64,000 bases of DNA. It comes from Schistosoma mansoni. Taxonomy: Eukaryota; Platyhelminthes; Trematoda; Strigeidida; Schistosomatidae. The stretch lies in NCBI RefSeq assembly GCF_000237925.1, contig NC_031497.1, forward strand, positions 23,875,249 through 23,939,248, in the 5' to 3' direction. The position numbers were made by a program, and so were the translations under genes. The notes under the pieces are model-generated. The model was given only the letters and a program-made list of their open reading frames with translations. It was not told where the DNA came from and made no database searches. Of this stretch, positions 1 to 12,600 are shown in pieces (the stretch's first letter is position 1; every line of letters begins with the position of its first letter).

Positions 1-262
1 ATAAAATAGAAAATAACATTTGTACAAGATTTAGTCAAATGTGGCTGTGAATAGGGGGAACAGTAATTAATGTACTAGGGATAACTCAAGAGTGGTAAAT
101 CGTATAATAATGATCTATAGGTCAAAATTAAGCTTGTAATAAGAGGAACATGAATATGAATAGTTAATTTACTTAACAATTGTACGATAGAAAACATACT
201 TATCATATTGGTCCATAAATAGTCATCAGAGTTACCATTCATAATTCTCTTCGGAATATAAC
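1..262. repeat. R4 repeat, copy 1 (cut by window edge)
   Basis: This AT-rich stretch aligns over its whole length with 34582-34845, with scattered substitutions and small indels. Shared blocks include ACATTTGTACAAGATTTAG and GGTAAATCGTAT. No coding potential or terminal structure was seen, so the element class is unknown. It ends where the CR1-like LINE fragment begins. Confidence 0.7.
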
Positions 263-1263
263 ACATTATTTACCTTGATTTCTCACAAGCTTTTGATCGG
301 GCCAACCATATATGTCTTATCAATAAGCTCAGATGATTGGGTATCAAACCACCTTTGATTGACTGGCTCGCTTCCTATCTAGAAAACCGACATTTTAGGG
401 TCAGGGTTAACTTCACTTTCTCTCAGGCTATGAAATGTCCTAGTGGGGTCCCCCAGGGCTCAATACTAGGACCTTTTCTCTTCTTGATTTATATAAATGA
501 TCTTCCACGTCAAGTTTCGTCTGACATATTGCTTTTTGCTAATGATGTGAAACTTTGGAGAGAGAGATACGCGACATGTTGCAGACTATAGTTACAACTT
601 AGGAAACTCCTCTCTAGAGGTATCCCAAGTCGACAAAGATTTAGAAGAGTTGGTACTCTACCACTTGAAGTCATAAGCTAACTGTGACAAAAACGCCTTT
701 CAAGCAAACCTTGCGCTGGTAACATTGAGGCGCATTTTTGGCCAGTTTAACAGTAGAACTTTCCACATAATCTTCAACAGTTTTATTCGTCCCCATTTAG
801 AGTACGGAAACATAGTATTCCCTCCCTCCCTCCAAAAGGATAAGGACACTCTGGAACGTATCCAACGTCGAGTCTCGAAATCAGTTCGGGAACTCAAATT
901 CAAACCTTATGAAGAGCGCCCTCAGTCACTTAACCTTTACCCGTTACAGTATAGGTGAAATTCTTATGACCTACAGTATCCTTAACACTTCCCCTTAAAC
1001 ATCTACTTAAGCTTAGTCACAATACTAACCTACGGGGTAACACTCAGAAACTGGAGACCCGACATAGCAGAACAGACTGTATACACAACTTCTACTCCGT
1101 AAGAGTTGTCAAATACTGGAATTCGCTGCCGACTGAGTCCTTTAAGAGGAAACTTGACCTATTCTTAAGGACCAGTTATTGTAATCGCTTAATTGTCACG
1201 ACTTCTTTAAAATCCTCTGTGAGCCGATTGTACATCAGCACTGTAGCACGTTATATTTTAACA
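263..1263 (+). mobile_element. CR1/jockey-like LINE, reverse transcriptase 3' half, decayed
   Basis: Broken reading frames encode the palm and C-terminal part of a non-LTR reverse transcriptase. Visible in order are motif A (YLDFSQAFDRANH), the block PSGVPQGSILGPFLFLIYIN, motif C as FANDVKLW (FADD with the first D changed to N), the post-RT segment RPHLEYGNIVFPPSLQKD with LERIQRRVSK, and the tail region with WNSLP-type sequence near 1110. The endonuclease and the N-terminal RT are absent. The changed catalytic aspartate, in-frame stops and frame changes make it a dead copy. The family is called from the order of these motifs; SR1-type CR1 elements are known in schistosomes. Confidence 0.8.
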
Positions 1264-2160
1264 TTCACTTGGGAGCAGGAGCGATCCGAAACAACAACAT
1301 AACAGTCAGGACCGGTTAGTGTCTCTGGAGTGAGAACACGGTGTACTGGCACAACAGATATATTTTTAAGATTGAAAGACGCGGTTCGAGTACAAAAAGG
1401 GAAATTTATCGCAAAGTAATTTCACTAGTTGTTCTGCAGGTTCAGATCGCGTAGGGCTTGTTCCTCTTCTTCCAGTGCATTTTCTCTTTGTTGCCCTGCA
1501 ATAAGAAAAACAAACTCGCATTAATAACGTTGCATGTAATGGTTTTTGATGCCATTACACTACTCCCTTTCTACATGAGGCACTGTCCTCAGTGCTGGGC
1601 GTGGGTATGCTACCCCTCCTTCTGGTGGAACTTCATAATGGCTGATTGTAGTCAGGGGGTCGGTGAACAGGGTATCTAAGTGCACCGTTGTTCTGTCTGG
1701 CTTCACTGATTGTATTGTGCTGTTATAACGTCGTCTTGATGATAAAAGACATTGAGGTATTGCATCGTCCGACATTCCGCAGACGACTTATTGATAAACG
1801 ATTGTAGAAGGGTTTCGAAGATTTGGTTTGTTCTTTCCAGTAAGCAGTTACTATCAGGGCACTCGACCCATTCTTAAGGACTAAGGATAATAACTTAGTG
1901 TAGTTTACCGATTTCTTTTTTTCCCTCTATTATCGTTAATATACCTAGGTTCTTGCCTGGAGGTTTTCGTGATCCATTGTCACTATACACGGAAGCCCGT
2001 TAAGCGAAAGCTTCTTCTATCCCATCCATAACCATTTGAACCATTTAGTCACGCGAGTAGTTCTAATCTGGATGCCGAGACTGGTGGGAAATGGATAACG
2101 CGGAAACATAAAAGATAAAAAAAGATACCTAAAGAGAGCGCGCGTATAGTCGAAAAAACC
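1264..2160. other. No gene seen; probable LINE 5' flank
   Basis: No credible exon is visible. The segment around 1935-2010 resembles, in reverse complement, 22540-22630 (shared blocks AACGGGCTTCC and AACCTAGGTAT). It may therefore be part of the 5' untranslated region of the CR1-like LINE that follows. The remainder is unassigned. Confidence 0.35.
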
Positions 2161-4590
2161 TTGTTGAACTCACGTCATGTGCATCAGGTTACTCCGCTTA
2201 AGTCCAAATGTAAGAAAATATTTAGCCATGTCGTGGATGGAGACAGTTCGGCTTCACCAAATGTTGTTGTGAGTCACTCGTTTGACTCACACGACACTGT
2301 AAAAAGGAAAGCTAACAGTAAGAAGCCAGTAGCTCACATGCAGGAACTGACATCACGGTCGAAAGCCGTGAACACGACTTTTAAAGGAGTTAAACAGGTC
2401 CCTAGTGTAATCATTTGGAATCTAGAAGAATCGAAAGATACCGACCCTGCTAGGAGACGTGTCCACGATCTGCAGTTAGTGGGATCTGTCATCGGAAATG
2501 TACTGCCCGATGAGGTCTCAGGGGTACATATCACGAAAGTCATCAGACTAGGTAAATATGTTGGAGGCGAGACCCAACAAAGAAGGATCCTTGAATTAGT
2601 ACTCGGTAATTTTGAGGAAAGAGACGTAGTATTGAATAACGCACGCAAAATTCGTGATCCAAATATTCGTATTCGACCAGACTGGCCACTTGAGGACCGG
2701 ATCAAGTGGAAGAATGCCCTGACAGAGTTGAAAACTCGAAAGCTAAACGATGAAACGAACCTTACGATTAAGGGTTTTGGGTAGTCAGGTCTTGGAAGCC
2801 AATGTTTCCGAGACCTGTGTGGGTAGAACGTACGTTTCCAAAAACACCTTGAATGTGTGTTACACGAATGCCCATAGTCTTCGAAATAAGATGTCTGAGC
2901 TAAGTTTGATGGTGGACGAATTAAATCCCGATATAATTGTTATCACCGAAACTTGGCTCACTGTAGATATAGACTGTTCTCCCATCATTGCAGGCTACAT
3001 CTGTGTCAGAAGTGATAGAGTTATAAGTCGCAAGGGAGGAGGCATAATATTATATGTTAGGGACCACTTTCGCATCCACTCGATCATATAGGAGGCGTAT
3101 GTAAGTGGTACGTGTGAGGTAGTATGTTGTACGATAAGTCTGTTCTTGAAGTAAGACAGAATGTTGTCTCATCGTTAGAGACTTCAACGCACCCCATATC
3201 AACTGGATAGAGCTCGCAGCTCCAGATGGGGTTTCCATAGCGTCCTTCTATCATCAGTTGTCCAATGTGCACTTATACAATGTATCGTAAAGCCGACACA
3301 TATTGACTTGGAACATAATCCGTCATTGATAAATCTTGTCCTCACACACCACTGTGAAGATGTCGTCGACATTCAACACCTCCCCCCACTGGTGAATAGT
3401 GACCATGTCGTACTTTCCTTTAAGTTCCGGATACACGGTATAGAATTTGAATGTGCTCCACCCCGTCCTACTATCTGGAGGGATAATATTCTGGCAATCA
3501 GGGACTATGCTATCTCGGTTGACTGGTCGGTCGATGCTGATGGATCGATCGATGATGCATGGAATAGGTTCAAGTCTACGTTCGAATCCGTAACTCAACC
3601 GTTTGTGCCATGGTCAGCACGTAAGCCATCACATTGCCCTCCATGGATTAATAAGGAAACCCGGAAGGTGTTAAAGCGTAGGAAACACTTCTGGAACTTA
3701 TTCTTGTCAACAGGTCAAGCATCATTTAAGTGCGAATATAAAAACCCGGAATATATGTAAAAAGACCGTAGCTAAATCCCATACCGCTTGCGAACGACAG
3801 TTGATATACAATAGCCGTATCTGTCCGAAGCGACTGTTTTCGTACGTCAAAAGGCGGACAAAACGTAGTGATGGTATCCCCCCATTACTGTTAAACGAAA
3901 ATTCAGATTTACTAGCTGAATCTGATCTAGCGAAAGCTGAGACATTTGCAACCTATTTTAGTGAAGTATACTCTACGTGTAGTGTTACATCTACTTGTCC
4001 CATTGACAACGAGATACCAGCTATAGGACCTATACAAGTGACCGAGGATATTGTTCTTCCATTGATAACTAACCTCAAACCTTGTAAGATACCGGGCCCC
4101 GATAGGTTACGTCCACGTTTTCTGTCATCGCTTGCGGACATTATTTCAAGACCGCTCACGACGCTCTTCAACATGTCCCTTTCACGCGCTCAACTACCTA
4201 GAGACTGGAAAGACGCTATAGTTAGTCCTGTATTTAAGGATGGTCAGAGACGGATCGTATCTAACTACCGGCCTGTCAGCCTGACCAGCATAGTAGTTAA
4301 GTTACTTGAAAAAATAATTCGGGCTAAGCTACTGAGTCACATAGATTCGTATAATCTATTAACTCCCGAGCAACATGGGTTTCGTAACAAGTGTTTATGC
4401 TTAACTAACTTACTCATTGCGAGAGGGGATTGGGCAGCTGCCCTAGATAACGGCCTGTCTGTAGACGTTATATTCATAAATTTTAGCAAAGAGTTTGACG
4501 AGGTTTCACACTTAGGTCTTATACCGAAGCTCTCGAGCTTTGGAATAACAGGTGCTATACCCTTATGGGCCAGGGTACTCTTGCACTGGT
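2161..4590 (+). mobile_element. CR1-like LINE: ORF1, endonuclease and partial RT, decayed
   Basis: A 207-residue frame (2161-2784) resembles the C-terminal half of a CR1-type ORF1 protein: a VIIWNLEES segment, then NARKIRDPNIRIRPDWPLED and a terminal LTIKGFG. It overlaps the next frame, where an apurinic-type endonuclease begins (YTNAHSLRNKM, then VITETWL with the catalytic Glu, about 2855-2960). The endonuclease resumes downstream with the NSDHVVLSF block near 3390. RT follows (SNYRPVSLTS near 4255, motif A as VIFINFSKEFDEVSH near 4470) and stops before the FADD motif. Several frame changes separate these parts. The 3' end is replaced by a degenerate tandem repeat. Confidence 0.85.
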
Positions 4591-4629
4591 CTTCAGGAGA
4601 ACCGGACACCATCCAGACTTTCATGCGGC

Positions 4630-4790
4630 AACCCAAACAGTACAGCTCAATCCCGTTTAACAGGAAAGCCAGACACTGCCCAGGCCTAACCCAAGCAGTA
4701 CAGTTCAATCCCTCCCTATAGGATGACCAGACACTATATGGGCTTCAACGCTACAATCTGAACAGTACAGTCCGATCCTGTGGCGCGACC
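4630..4790 (+). repeat. Degenerate ~60-bp tandem repeat
   Basis: Three spaced copies of CAGTACAGYYCRATCC start at 4638, 4696 and 4763 (spacing 58 and 67 bp). Two of the units also carry CCAGACACT. The unit replaces the expected 3' part of the CR1-like LINE, so it may be a small satellite or part of another element. Confidence 0.6.
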
Positions 4791-5081
4791 ACTCAGGTAC
4801 CAAACACCCTGATGGACCAAGTTTTTGGACCGTATGAAAGAAGTGTATCCACTTTAATTCTATACTACCTGCTTTCTGATTGGCTAATATTTATCAAGGT
4901 CACCTTAGATTTGTTCAAAGGTCGTCCGTAAATTATAGTCTCGCCGTATGGTAAGTAGTGTTTGCATGAGTAAACAAGGTTTCATTACTGTAACACCTAC
5001 TCGCAACCTTTTTCTCGATTTCTACCTATCAGTTGGTTTAAGCCATTGTCAGCGTTAAAACGCTTAGTGTTGTAATTACAA

Positions 5082-6022
5082 CAGCTCACTGACTCGTTTG
5101 AAGTAAAGACCGGTGTCAGGCAAGGTTGTTTACTCTCACCCTTTCTCTTTCTCCTGGTGATCGACTGGATTATAAAGACGTCAACATCTGGAGGGAAGCA
5201 CGGGATACAATGGACAGCTAGGATGCAGCTGGACGATTTATACTTCGCAGATGATCTGGCCCTTCTATCACACACGCAACAACAAATGCAGAAGACGAAG
5301 TGTAGCAGCAGCCTCAGAAGCAGTAGGTCTCAATATACACAAAGGGAAAAGCAAGACTCTCCGACACAACACAACATGCACCAATGGAATCACACTTGAA
5401 GGAGATGCTTTGGAGGATGTAAAGACTTACATATCTGCGCATCATCATTAATAAACATGGTGGATCTGATGCAGATGTGAAGACGTGGATCGGCAAAGCA
5501 AGGGCAGCATATTTATAACTGAAGAACATCTGAAACTCAAAAGAATTGCCAACCAACATGAAAGTGAAAATTTTCAGTGCAAATTTCAAGATAGCTCTAT
5601 TGTGTGTGGCGCAAACTTGGAGAACTACGAAAGCCACCATCCAGAAGATACAAGTGCTTATTCACAGTCGTCTACGCAAAATACTTCGGATCCGTTGGCC
5701 AGACACTATCAGCAACGAGCTACTGTGGGAGAGAACAAACCAGATTCCAGCGGAAGAAATTAGGTAGAAGCGCTGAAAGTGGATAGGATACACATTGAGG
5801 AAAGCACCCAACTGTGTTACAAGACAAGCCCTCATTTGTAACCCTGAAGGCCAAAAAAGATGAGGAAGACTGAAGAACACATTACACCAAGAAATAGAGA
5901 TAGACATGAGAAGAATGAACAAAAGTTGGATAGAACTAGGAAGGAAGGCGCAGGACAGAGTGGGTTGTAGAATGCTGGTCAGTGGCCTATGCTCCTTTGG
6001 GAGTAGCAGGCTTAAGTAAGTA
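5082..6022 (+). mobile_element. SR2/RTE-like LINE (family C), 5'-truncated, decayed
   Basis: The sequence is colinear with the 3' third of the intact element at 29523-32725, starting in the RT fingers/palm (counterpart of about 31765). It includes the active-site block [10 protein letters not shown] near 5242, the C-terminal domain and the (TAAG)n tail near 6012-6022. Frameshifts split the coding region into short pieces. It is older than the intact copy, judging by many substitutions and indels. No clean target duplication was found. Confidence 0.9.
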
Positions 6023-6612
6023 ATGTAATAAATCAGCATAAGTTACGGGTTCTTGATCTCTTGCACCTGTTTATCGTATTTGCGCCATATGACCCCAGTA
6101 TGAGATACGTCTCAGGACGTGCTATGTTGACTTTTACTCCGTCAAATAAATAATAAGGTATTGCAAAACTCACATATACTTCTGAGTTTATTGGATAGGT
6201 CTTCATTAACGGATTTGCTGTCAATTTCCTTCGATTTTGAGATACTTTGGATTTTCAGGTAAATTGTAAGCACTACTTTTAGCTTTGAATGATTGACATA
6301 CACATTTTGACTAGGTATTTATTTAGCCTTTAAATTTCGAAGCATGATTTCTTGAGCAATTACTTCAGCTTACACCCTCTTATTCTTCTGAAAATTGTAT
6401 TTCAGGCATATCCTCACTTCAGTACTTAAACCATGTATATAATGGCAGGATAAATCTGACATTATTTTCAACAAAAGCTTATGGTTGTTCAAGGTTTTGT
6501 GGACTGACGCCATTTGTAAACAAGATTCCTCTTGCGTATGAAAAATAATTATACCCAAGATTTATGTAGTTCATCAGTTATTATAAGGATACTACATGTT
6601 TTAATTCTTTAG

Positions 6613-9600
6613 GACACAATATTTGTAAACCTTTTATCACCACTTCCAAGAATATTTAGTGGTCTTGGGATAGCTGGTGTACTGTTCGGAATTTGCTACC
6701 ACTTTTATGGCTCATATTCTCCACTGTTTGTGCAACATTTTCTCCTGTTCGGAAAGTCAAACCCTCAGTGTTGTGAATATTTGGAGTATCTAAGAGTTCC
6801 TAAAAGGTAAGTCTAAAGTACTGTGTCTTGTCCCAGTTAACTACACTTCAGAATTAGTTTCTATTGTTTCCCATAAACCACCGTCAAGTGTCCTATACAA
6901 ACCTATAACCGTAACTCTTTTACAAATTAATATTTCTTGAATATTTATCCTCATTCACACAAAAAATTTCAAAGATTGGATAAATTCTTTAACTTAGTCG
7001 TTTTTTACATAGGGTTATTATGCCAACCTATACATACGGAGGAAGAGAATACCCTTACTACGGACTTTTTTGAAAAACTCATTATTAAGATTTGACTTAA
7101 TAGTTTCAAATAAGCTGATAATTGGGTGTATTGTTCATGGTAATGTATATCAGAAATTCAATTCCCAACTCATTGGAATATTACAAACGTATCTTATTAT
7201 CATAAAAAATCTCGGTTGACTAGCAAGTTAAACTAGTATTTATTGACGGCTTGGTTATATTGTACACATCATACAACTACTTAGTTGTACTTCCAATGGT
7301 AATTGGATTACTAATCAAGTGGCGAAAAACAGCAACGTAGTCTTATCAAAAAGTGACATCATCCCATCAGGATGGTTTGAGCCACTTAGCTACGATGCAC
7401 AAGATTTTAGAAAACCGGAAATCCAAATACGTGGACAAAATGTCTGAAAATCAGTTAAAGTACACCTATTTAGTTTCTCCCTACAGCTTATAGTCCTTGT
7501 TCTTAGGCTTTTGATTCGTTTCCATTACTCTTCTCAACAGCTCTTGAAAAGTATAGTTAGTAAGGTCGACCCACTATCATAACAGGTTTTATATCATTTC
7601 CGTAACACTTGCTGCATACAATTTTCTAGATAATCATCTTCACAATCTAGTGGATTACTTCACTTTAGATGTACTTGGTCTTCATCAGTAAACAAAAAAT
7701 AAACTATTACCATTTCATAACTCCCAAGAAATTGTCCTTTGTTCTCCTCCAGTAGTTTCAGTGTATACTGACATTTACAAATCCGTGACATTGTCGTTTG
7801 ATCAATGTTACTTGAGTGAGAATTTGTTCCTGGTAATGTAATCTACCTATTAATTGTTTATTTAAACGTATAAATCTTGGTACAAATGGGTATTAAAATA
7901 TATAAGCGCCATACAAATGATAAGAAATTGTGAAGAAATAAAGAAAGGAGGGTGAGTACAAGCAAAAACAACAACAATAAAAATAAGTGGACGAAAACAG
8001 TATGTAAAGGGAGTAGCAATCCACAATTGATTGGTCACTGAGTAGTGACCAGTGTAATTCATCTTAATTCCTTTTTAGTGCTTATAAAATTGTAATCTGG
8101 CCACTAATCCAAGTAAATCAAGATCTCATGCATTGTGTTGAGATGTAAGATGATAATTGACAGTAAACCCTGGACCTAGGTTTCTTGCCACTTGGTAGTT
8201 CAGTTAAGAAAAATGAAACCAAAAAAATCCTTTCGGTTAGAGAAGTTCCTTTCACTTCCAAAAAAGGCAGGACTGTTACTGGCTTCAATTTTGGACCATA
8301 TCTGGTAACGTCTCAAGCCACTAAGTTGCGTCATTTCTTGGACCACAACCACAGAGTTGTGGAGAACCGACAAATTACAGCACTGTGAAACTTTTTTTCA
8401 TACATCGAAACTGTGCTATGAACTGACCGCCTCCATTTTTTCTAACCGGTCTCAGCCTTAACAATTAACGAAAGACGTGGAAGTCGCTGGGACGAAATTC
8501 ATATTACATTTCCAATCAACCAACCTCAGTGTTTCAAGATGATGATACTAAGTAAACTATCGTCACTATGCCCGAACACGTTGCCGAACCTCATAATTAC
8601 TTGAATGGTTGCAGTTCTTCATAGAAAACGATAATCGAACACAGAGAGTTGCTTAACATCCTCACATCACAGAGGCTAGGTTTCACTAGCATATAGCACA
8701 ACTGGTCTTACCGATGCTTTTTTAAATCTGACTTTTGATAGACAGAATAACATCATGAAGGCACCAAAGATAGTCCAGATTGACATAAGCCCCTCTGGCT
8801 TTCACTATGCGTAAGTTGATCCTATCACTCACGTCACCACCATCACTTATACAACTACCTAAATACACGAACCTCACGACCACTTCTAACTGCCCACCAC
8901 CAAAAGTGGGTGCAGGTTCAAGGTCCTGCCAATCTTGTAAGATTACTTTGAAGGTGCAAAGCACATGCTATACCTACGGACATCAATTATCAACTGATTA
9001 AATATGGATTGCATGGCTTGGGTATCACCGCACATTAAGACAATATCATCCACATACTCAAGGCCAAGAAGTCTTTCTCTAGGCAACAGATCCACACCAC
9101 CATTACATACATTCATCAGAGCTGTTCCCTGAATATCATCAATGGCAAAGTTGATGAGGAATAGTGAGAATGAGTAACCTCACCTAACCCCATTGCTTGA
9201 TTAAAGCAATAGAGAGAGGTGGTTGTATTCCCTCAATCTGTTTGAGTTGTTTGTATAGAGAGCCCTCAAGATTATAATAAACTTCTCAGGTACATCTTTC
9301 AACAGACTATCCTGGAGTGCAGTCCTGTGCAACGAGTCGAAGGTAGCCATGATATCAAGAAACAGCGATAGTTGGCCTGCAGTAAGTATGGCGGTGCTAT
9401 TAAATCTTGTGGGGGGAGGGTAAAGATATGATCGATACACTCACGACGAAAACAAAAACCAGTCTGGTTTTGGATATTCTGAAGCATGACGGAGGCCAGT
9501 AGTTCAGACACTGCCGGAAGTAGTCTTATCCCCCATTAATTGAGTCCGACGACTGTTGTCTCATTCCAAGATGTTAGAACACTTTAATCCCCAGACTTTT

Positions 9601-12600
9601 CTTAACAACGTAGTCAGTTCCTTAGCCAGAGGTTCTCTATCCTCTTTAAAAGGAACTAAGTTTATGTTATCTGGGTCTGGTGATTTATGGGGCTTCAGGA
9701 ATTTGAGTTCCTTGCGAACTTGCACGTTGTTATGTGATCAATGATCACCGGCTGAACTGTTTTTCGTAGAACTCTGTCTATCCTTCAGTATATTTTTCAT
9801 TGGCGTTCCGTAAGCTTCACACGTTGCCTCACTCACACCAGGCCTCCTGGTGTTAGTGTCTTGGGTGTGTTGGAAGGGCTTCTGACAGTTACCAGATGCG
9901 GCTTATTGCTTTTAACTCGTTAACACTTTTCAAACACCAGGCTTCTTAATACTTATGCAAACTTTGCAGAATTTTTCTACGTAAAAATCTACGTTTATTG
10001 TTAAACTCGCGGTAAGCCCGAGTAGACCAACGTACTTCAATATGTGGACCACTCAGTTAGCAATACTGAGGTTAGATGCCGGATATCAAATAAGGTTGTC
10101 AGATTGATTAATAAGATGATGAATCTTCATTGGCTGAGGTAGTAAGGAAATGCTCATCTACCGACTATCTGGACACCCAATTTTCATTGATGTGGGAGTA
10201 GGTTGGAAAAAAGCCAGGTGCTCTCAAATCAAACGTTCCATGAACTCTTCAAGTCATTAACTAATAAACTGAGTCGTGCAGGTAGGTTTAACCTACGTGA
10301 TTGGTTTCTACGCGACTCTTAATCGTCTGGAATGGTGGGAATTTATTCACTCTTTGTCTTCGCTTAGATCCCAAGTTTTGTATGTTATCTTAAAACTTTT
10401 TTTCGACTCTAAAGACTTTTTCTTGAATTATATCATTTATTCCTTTTCTTTTCGACTACCGCCAATACTGTTGCTACTCCTACTACTCTAGCGTCTCGTT
10501 GTACTGAGGTGGTGTGGCAGCGTGGACAAATACTCATAAGTACCAGGTTGTATGTCGCTTACGAATGACTGATTGAGATCTTGCGTTGTTTAAATAAGTA
10601 GTTCTGAGTTGAAACTTCAAATAGTGTTATCCAATTTTTTCTAATTCGCCATTTTACAAAGTTATAGCATCCCAGTAGTCTTTCTTTACCATTTGATATT
10701 CATGAAGAAAGATGATTACCTCTAAGATAGGTCTCATTGTAAGGTAATATCACCCAAATCTGTAGATTAATTTGTTTTCATCGTAGCTTGTGACCTATGC
10801 GATGTTGAGACTGAGAACTTCATATTTTGCTATAGTCGCGTTTCGATCACATATATTAATTCTAAATCCATTAATTAACGTTTGGTAGCATTAATCAATT
10901 CATAATATATCATTGTCACTATCCGTTATCTTTATTTGCTGATTGTTAAGTTAAACAGTTTATCAAAACTTAATTTCTCCGGTCAATAAATTAATTGTAT
11001 CCGTATTTATAAGCAATTGTATTAAATCTTTGTTTACAGATGGTTTAAATATTTTTACATAACTGGTGTATTCTCCACATTATGTGTCCTACTGGTTGAA
11101 TTATTTATGCTATGTAAGTAGATTTAACATTGCTTTTCATACCCTTATATTTTGTCACTATTGCAGCATTCTTATTATCCAATTCCTGTATTGTATACCA
11201 CAATTATTTTGTAGTTGAATTCATGATTCGATGTAAGCTAGACCACCATTGAAAACCTGGATGCACTGCATAGCCGTTTCGTCCCAGTATGCGACTCCTC
11301 AGCAGTTCCCATCCACAACCCCTCACTTACCACTCGAACCTAGAATCTTCGGTCTCACGCGTGAACGCTTAACCACTAGACCACTGAGCCAGCATCCAAC
11401 GGTTTTAATGTCTAATTTCAATCGACCCATGGATGGTTGTGCAACCATTCATCTATTATCTGAGGTAGATACCTATCATTAACACCGTTGCATGCCGGCT
11501 CAGTGGCCTAGTGATTAAGCATTCATGCGCAAGATCGAAGGTCCTAGGTTCGGGTACTAAGTGCAGGGTTGTAGATGCTCACTGCTGAGGAACCTCATAC
11601 TATGACGAAACGGCCTTCTAGTGCTTCCAGGTTTTCAATGGTGGTCTAGCTTACATCAAATCATGAATTCAACTTTTAAAATCACTACAATCTCCATTAA
11701 CACCATTCTGATCATAATTATTTTGTAAGTATGCAACCAAATAAAATTTTTCATGTTATTGAACTGACTACTCTGAGTTTAGGTACAATAAATGGATAGT
11801 AAAGCACAGTATTATTGCGAAATTTAAGTTTACTTCATGTAGACTCTACTATTTACTTTTTGTCATTATACAACAGTTCTTTATATTATCATGTAGCAAG
11901 ATTTTATTTATTTTATTTAAACACATACATATTGGTACAAAAGGGCACCAGATACATATGCGCCACACAAAACAATGAAAATAGGAAGATAAAGGGTGAA
12001 AAAGAGGGGGACTGAAGTATACAACCGGAAGACTCAGTTAAGAAAGTTAGAACCACTCTTTATGAAGAAAGTAAAAGAAGGTTACAGCAGGCTCGCCACT
12101 GGCTTCTATTCTGAGCCATATCTGATAACGTCTCTAGCCACTGTGTTGCACCGTCTCTCAGACCCCAGCCAGGGAGTCGTGAAGGGCCAACAGAAGCTAG
12201 CCCTATGCAGCTTTCTTTCATACCACGACACCATGTCATACACTGACCACCTCTCCGCTTTTTCCAACCAGTCCCAGAGTCGACAAATAATGCACGACGT
12301 GGAGTTCTCTGGGATGACATTCGTAGAACGTGTCCAAGCCACCGAAGTCGGTGTTTCAAGATGGTGACACCAATTGAATTATCGTCTCTGCGCCCGAACA
12401 CATGATGCCGAACCTCTGCATTACTAACATGGTGTAGCAAGATAAACTATGTTTTAGTCCTAACTAATAAAAATATGTTTCCGTTAATGCATCCCGTTCA
12501 ATTGTAATTTATCCATGTCTCGTTACGTTTAAATGACGAAAGATAAAAATTAGTTTGGTTAAAATGTCAAATATATGTACTTCCTTTAATTATTGAATCC

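Noticed and set aside
6150-6258. Upstream exon of the SRD5A3-type gene ending at a CAG/GTAAAT donor
   Set aside because: The only frame open across it ends in phase 2 and cannot join the phase-0 start at 6613; it also has no ATG.
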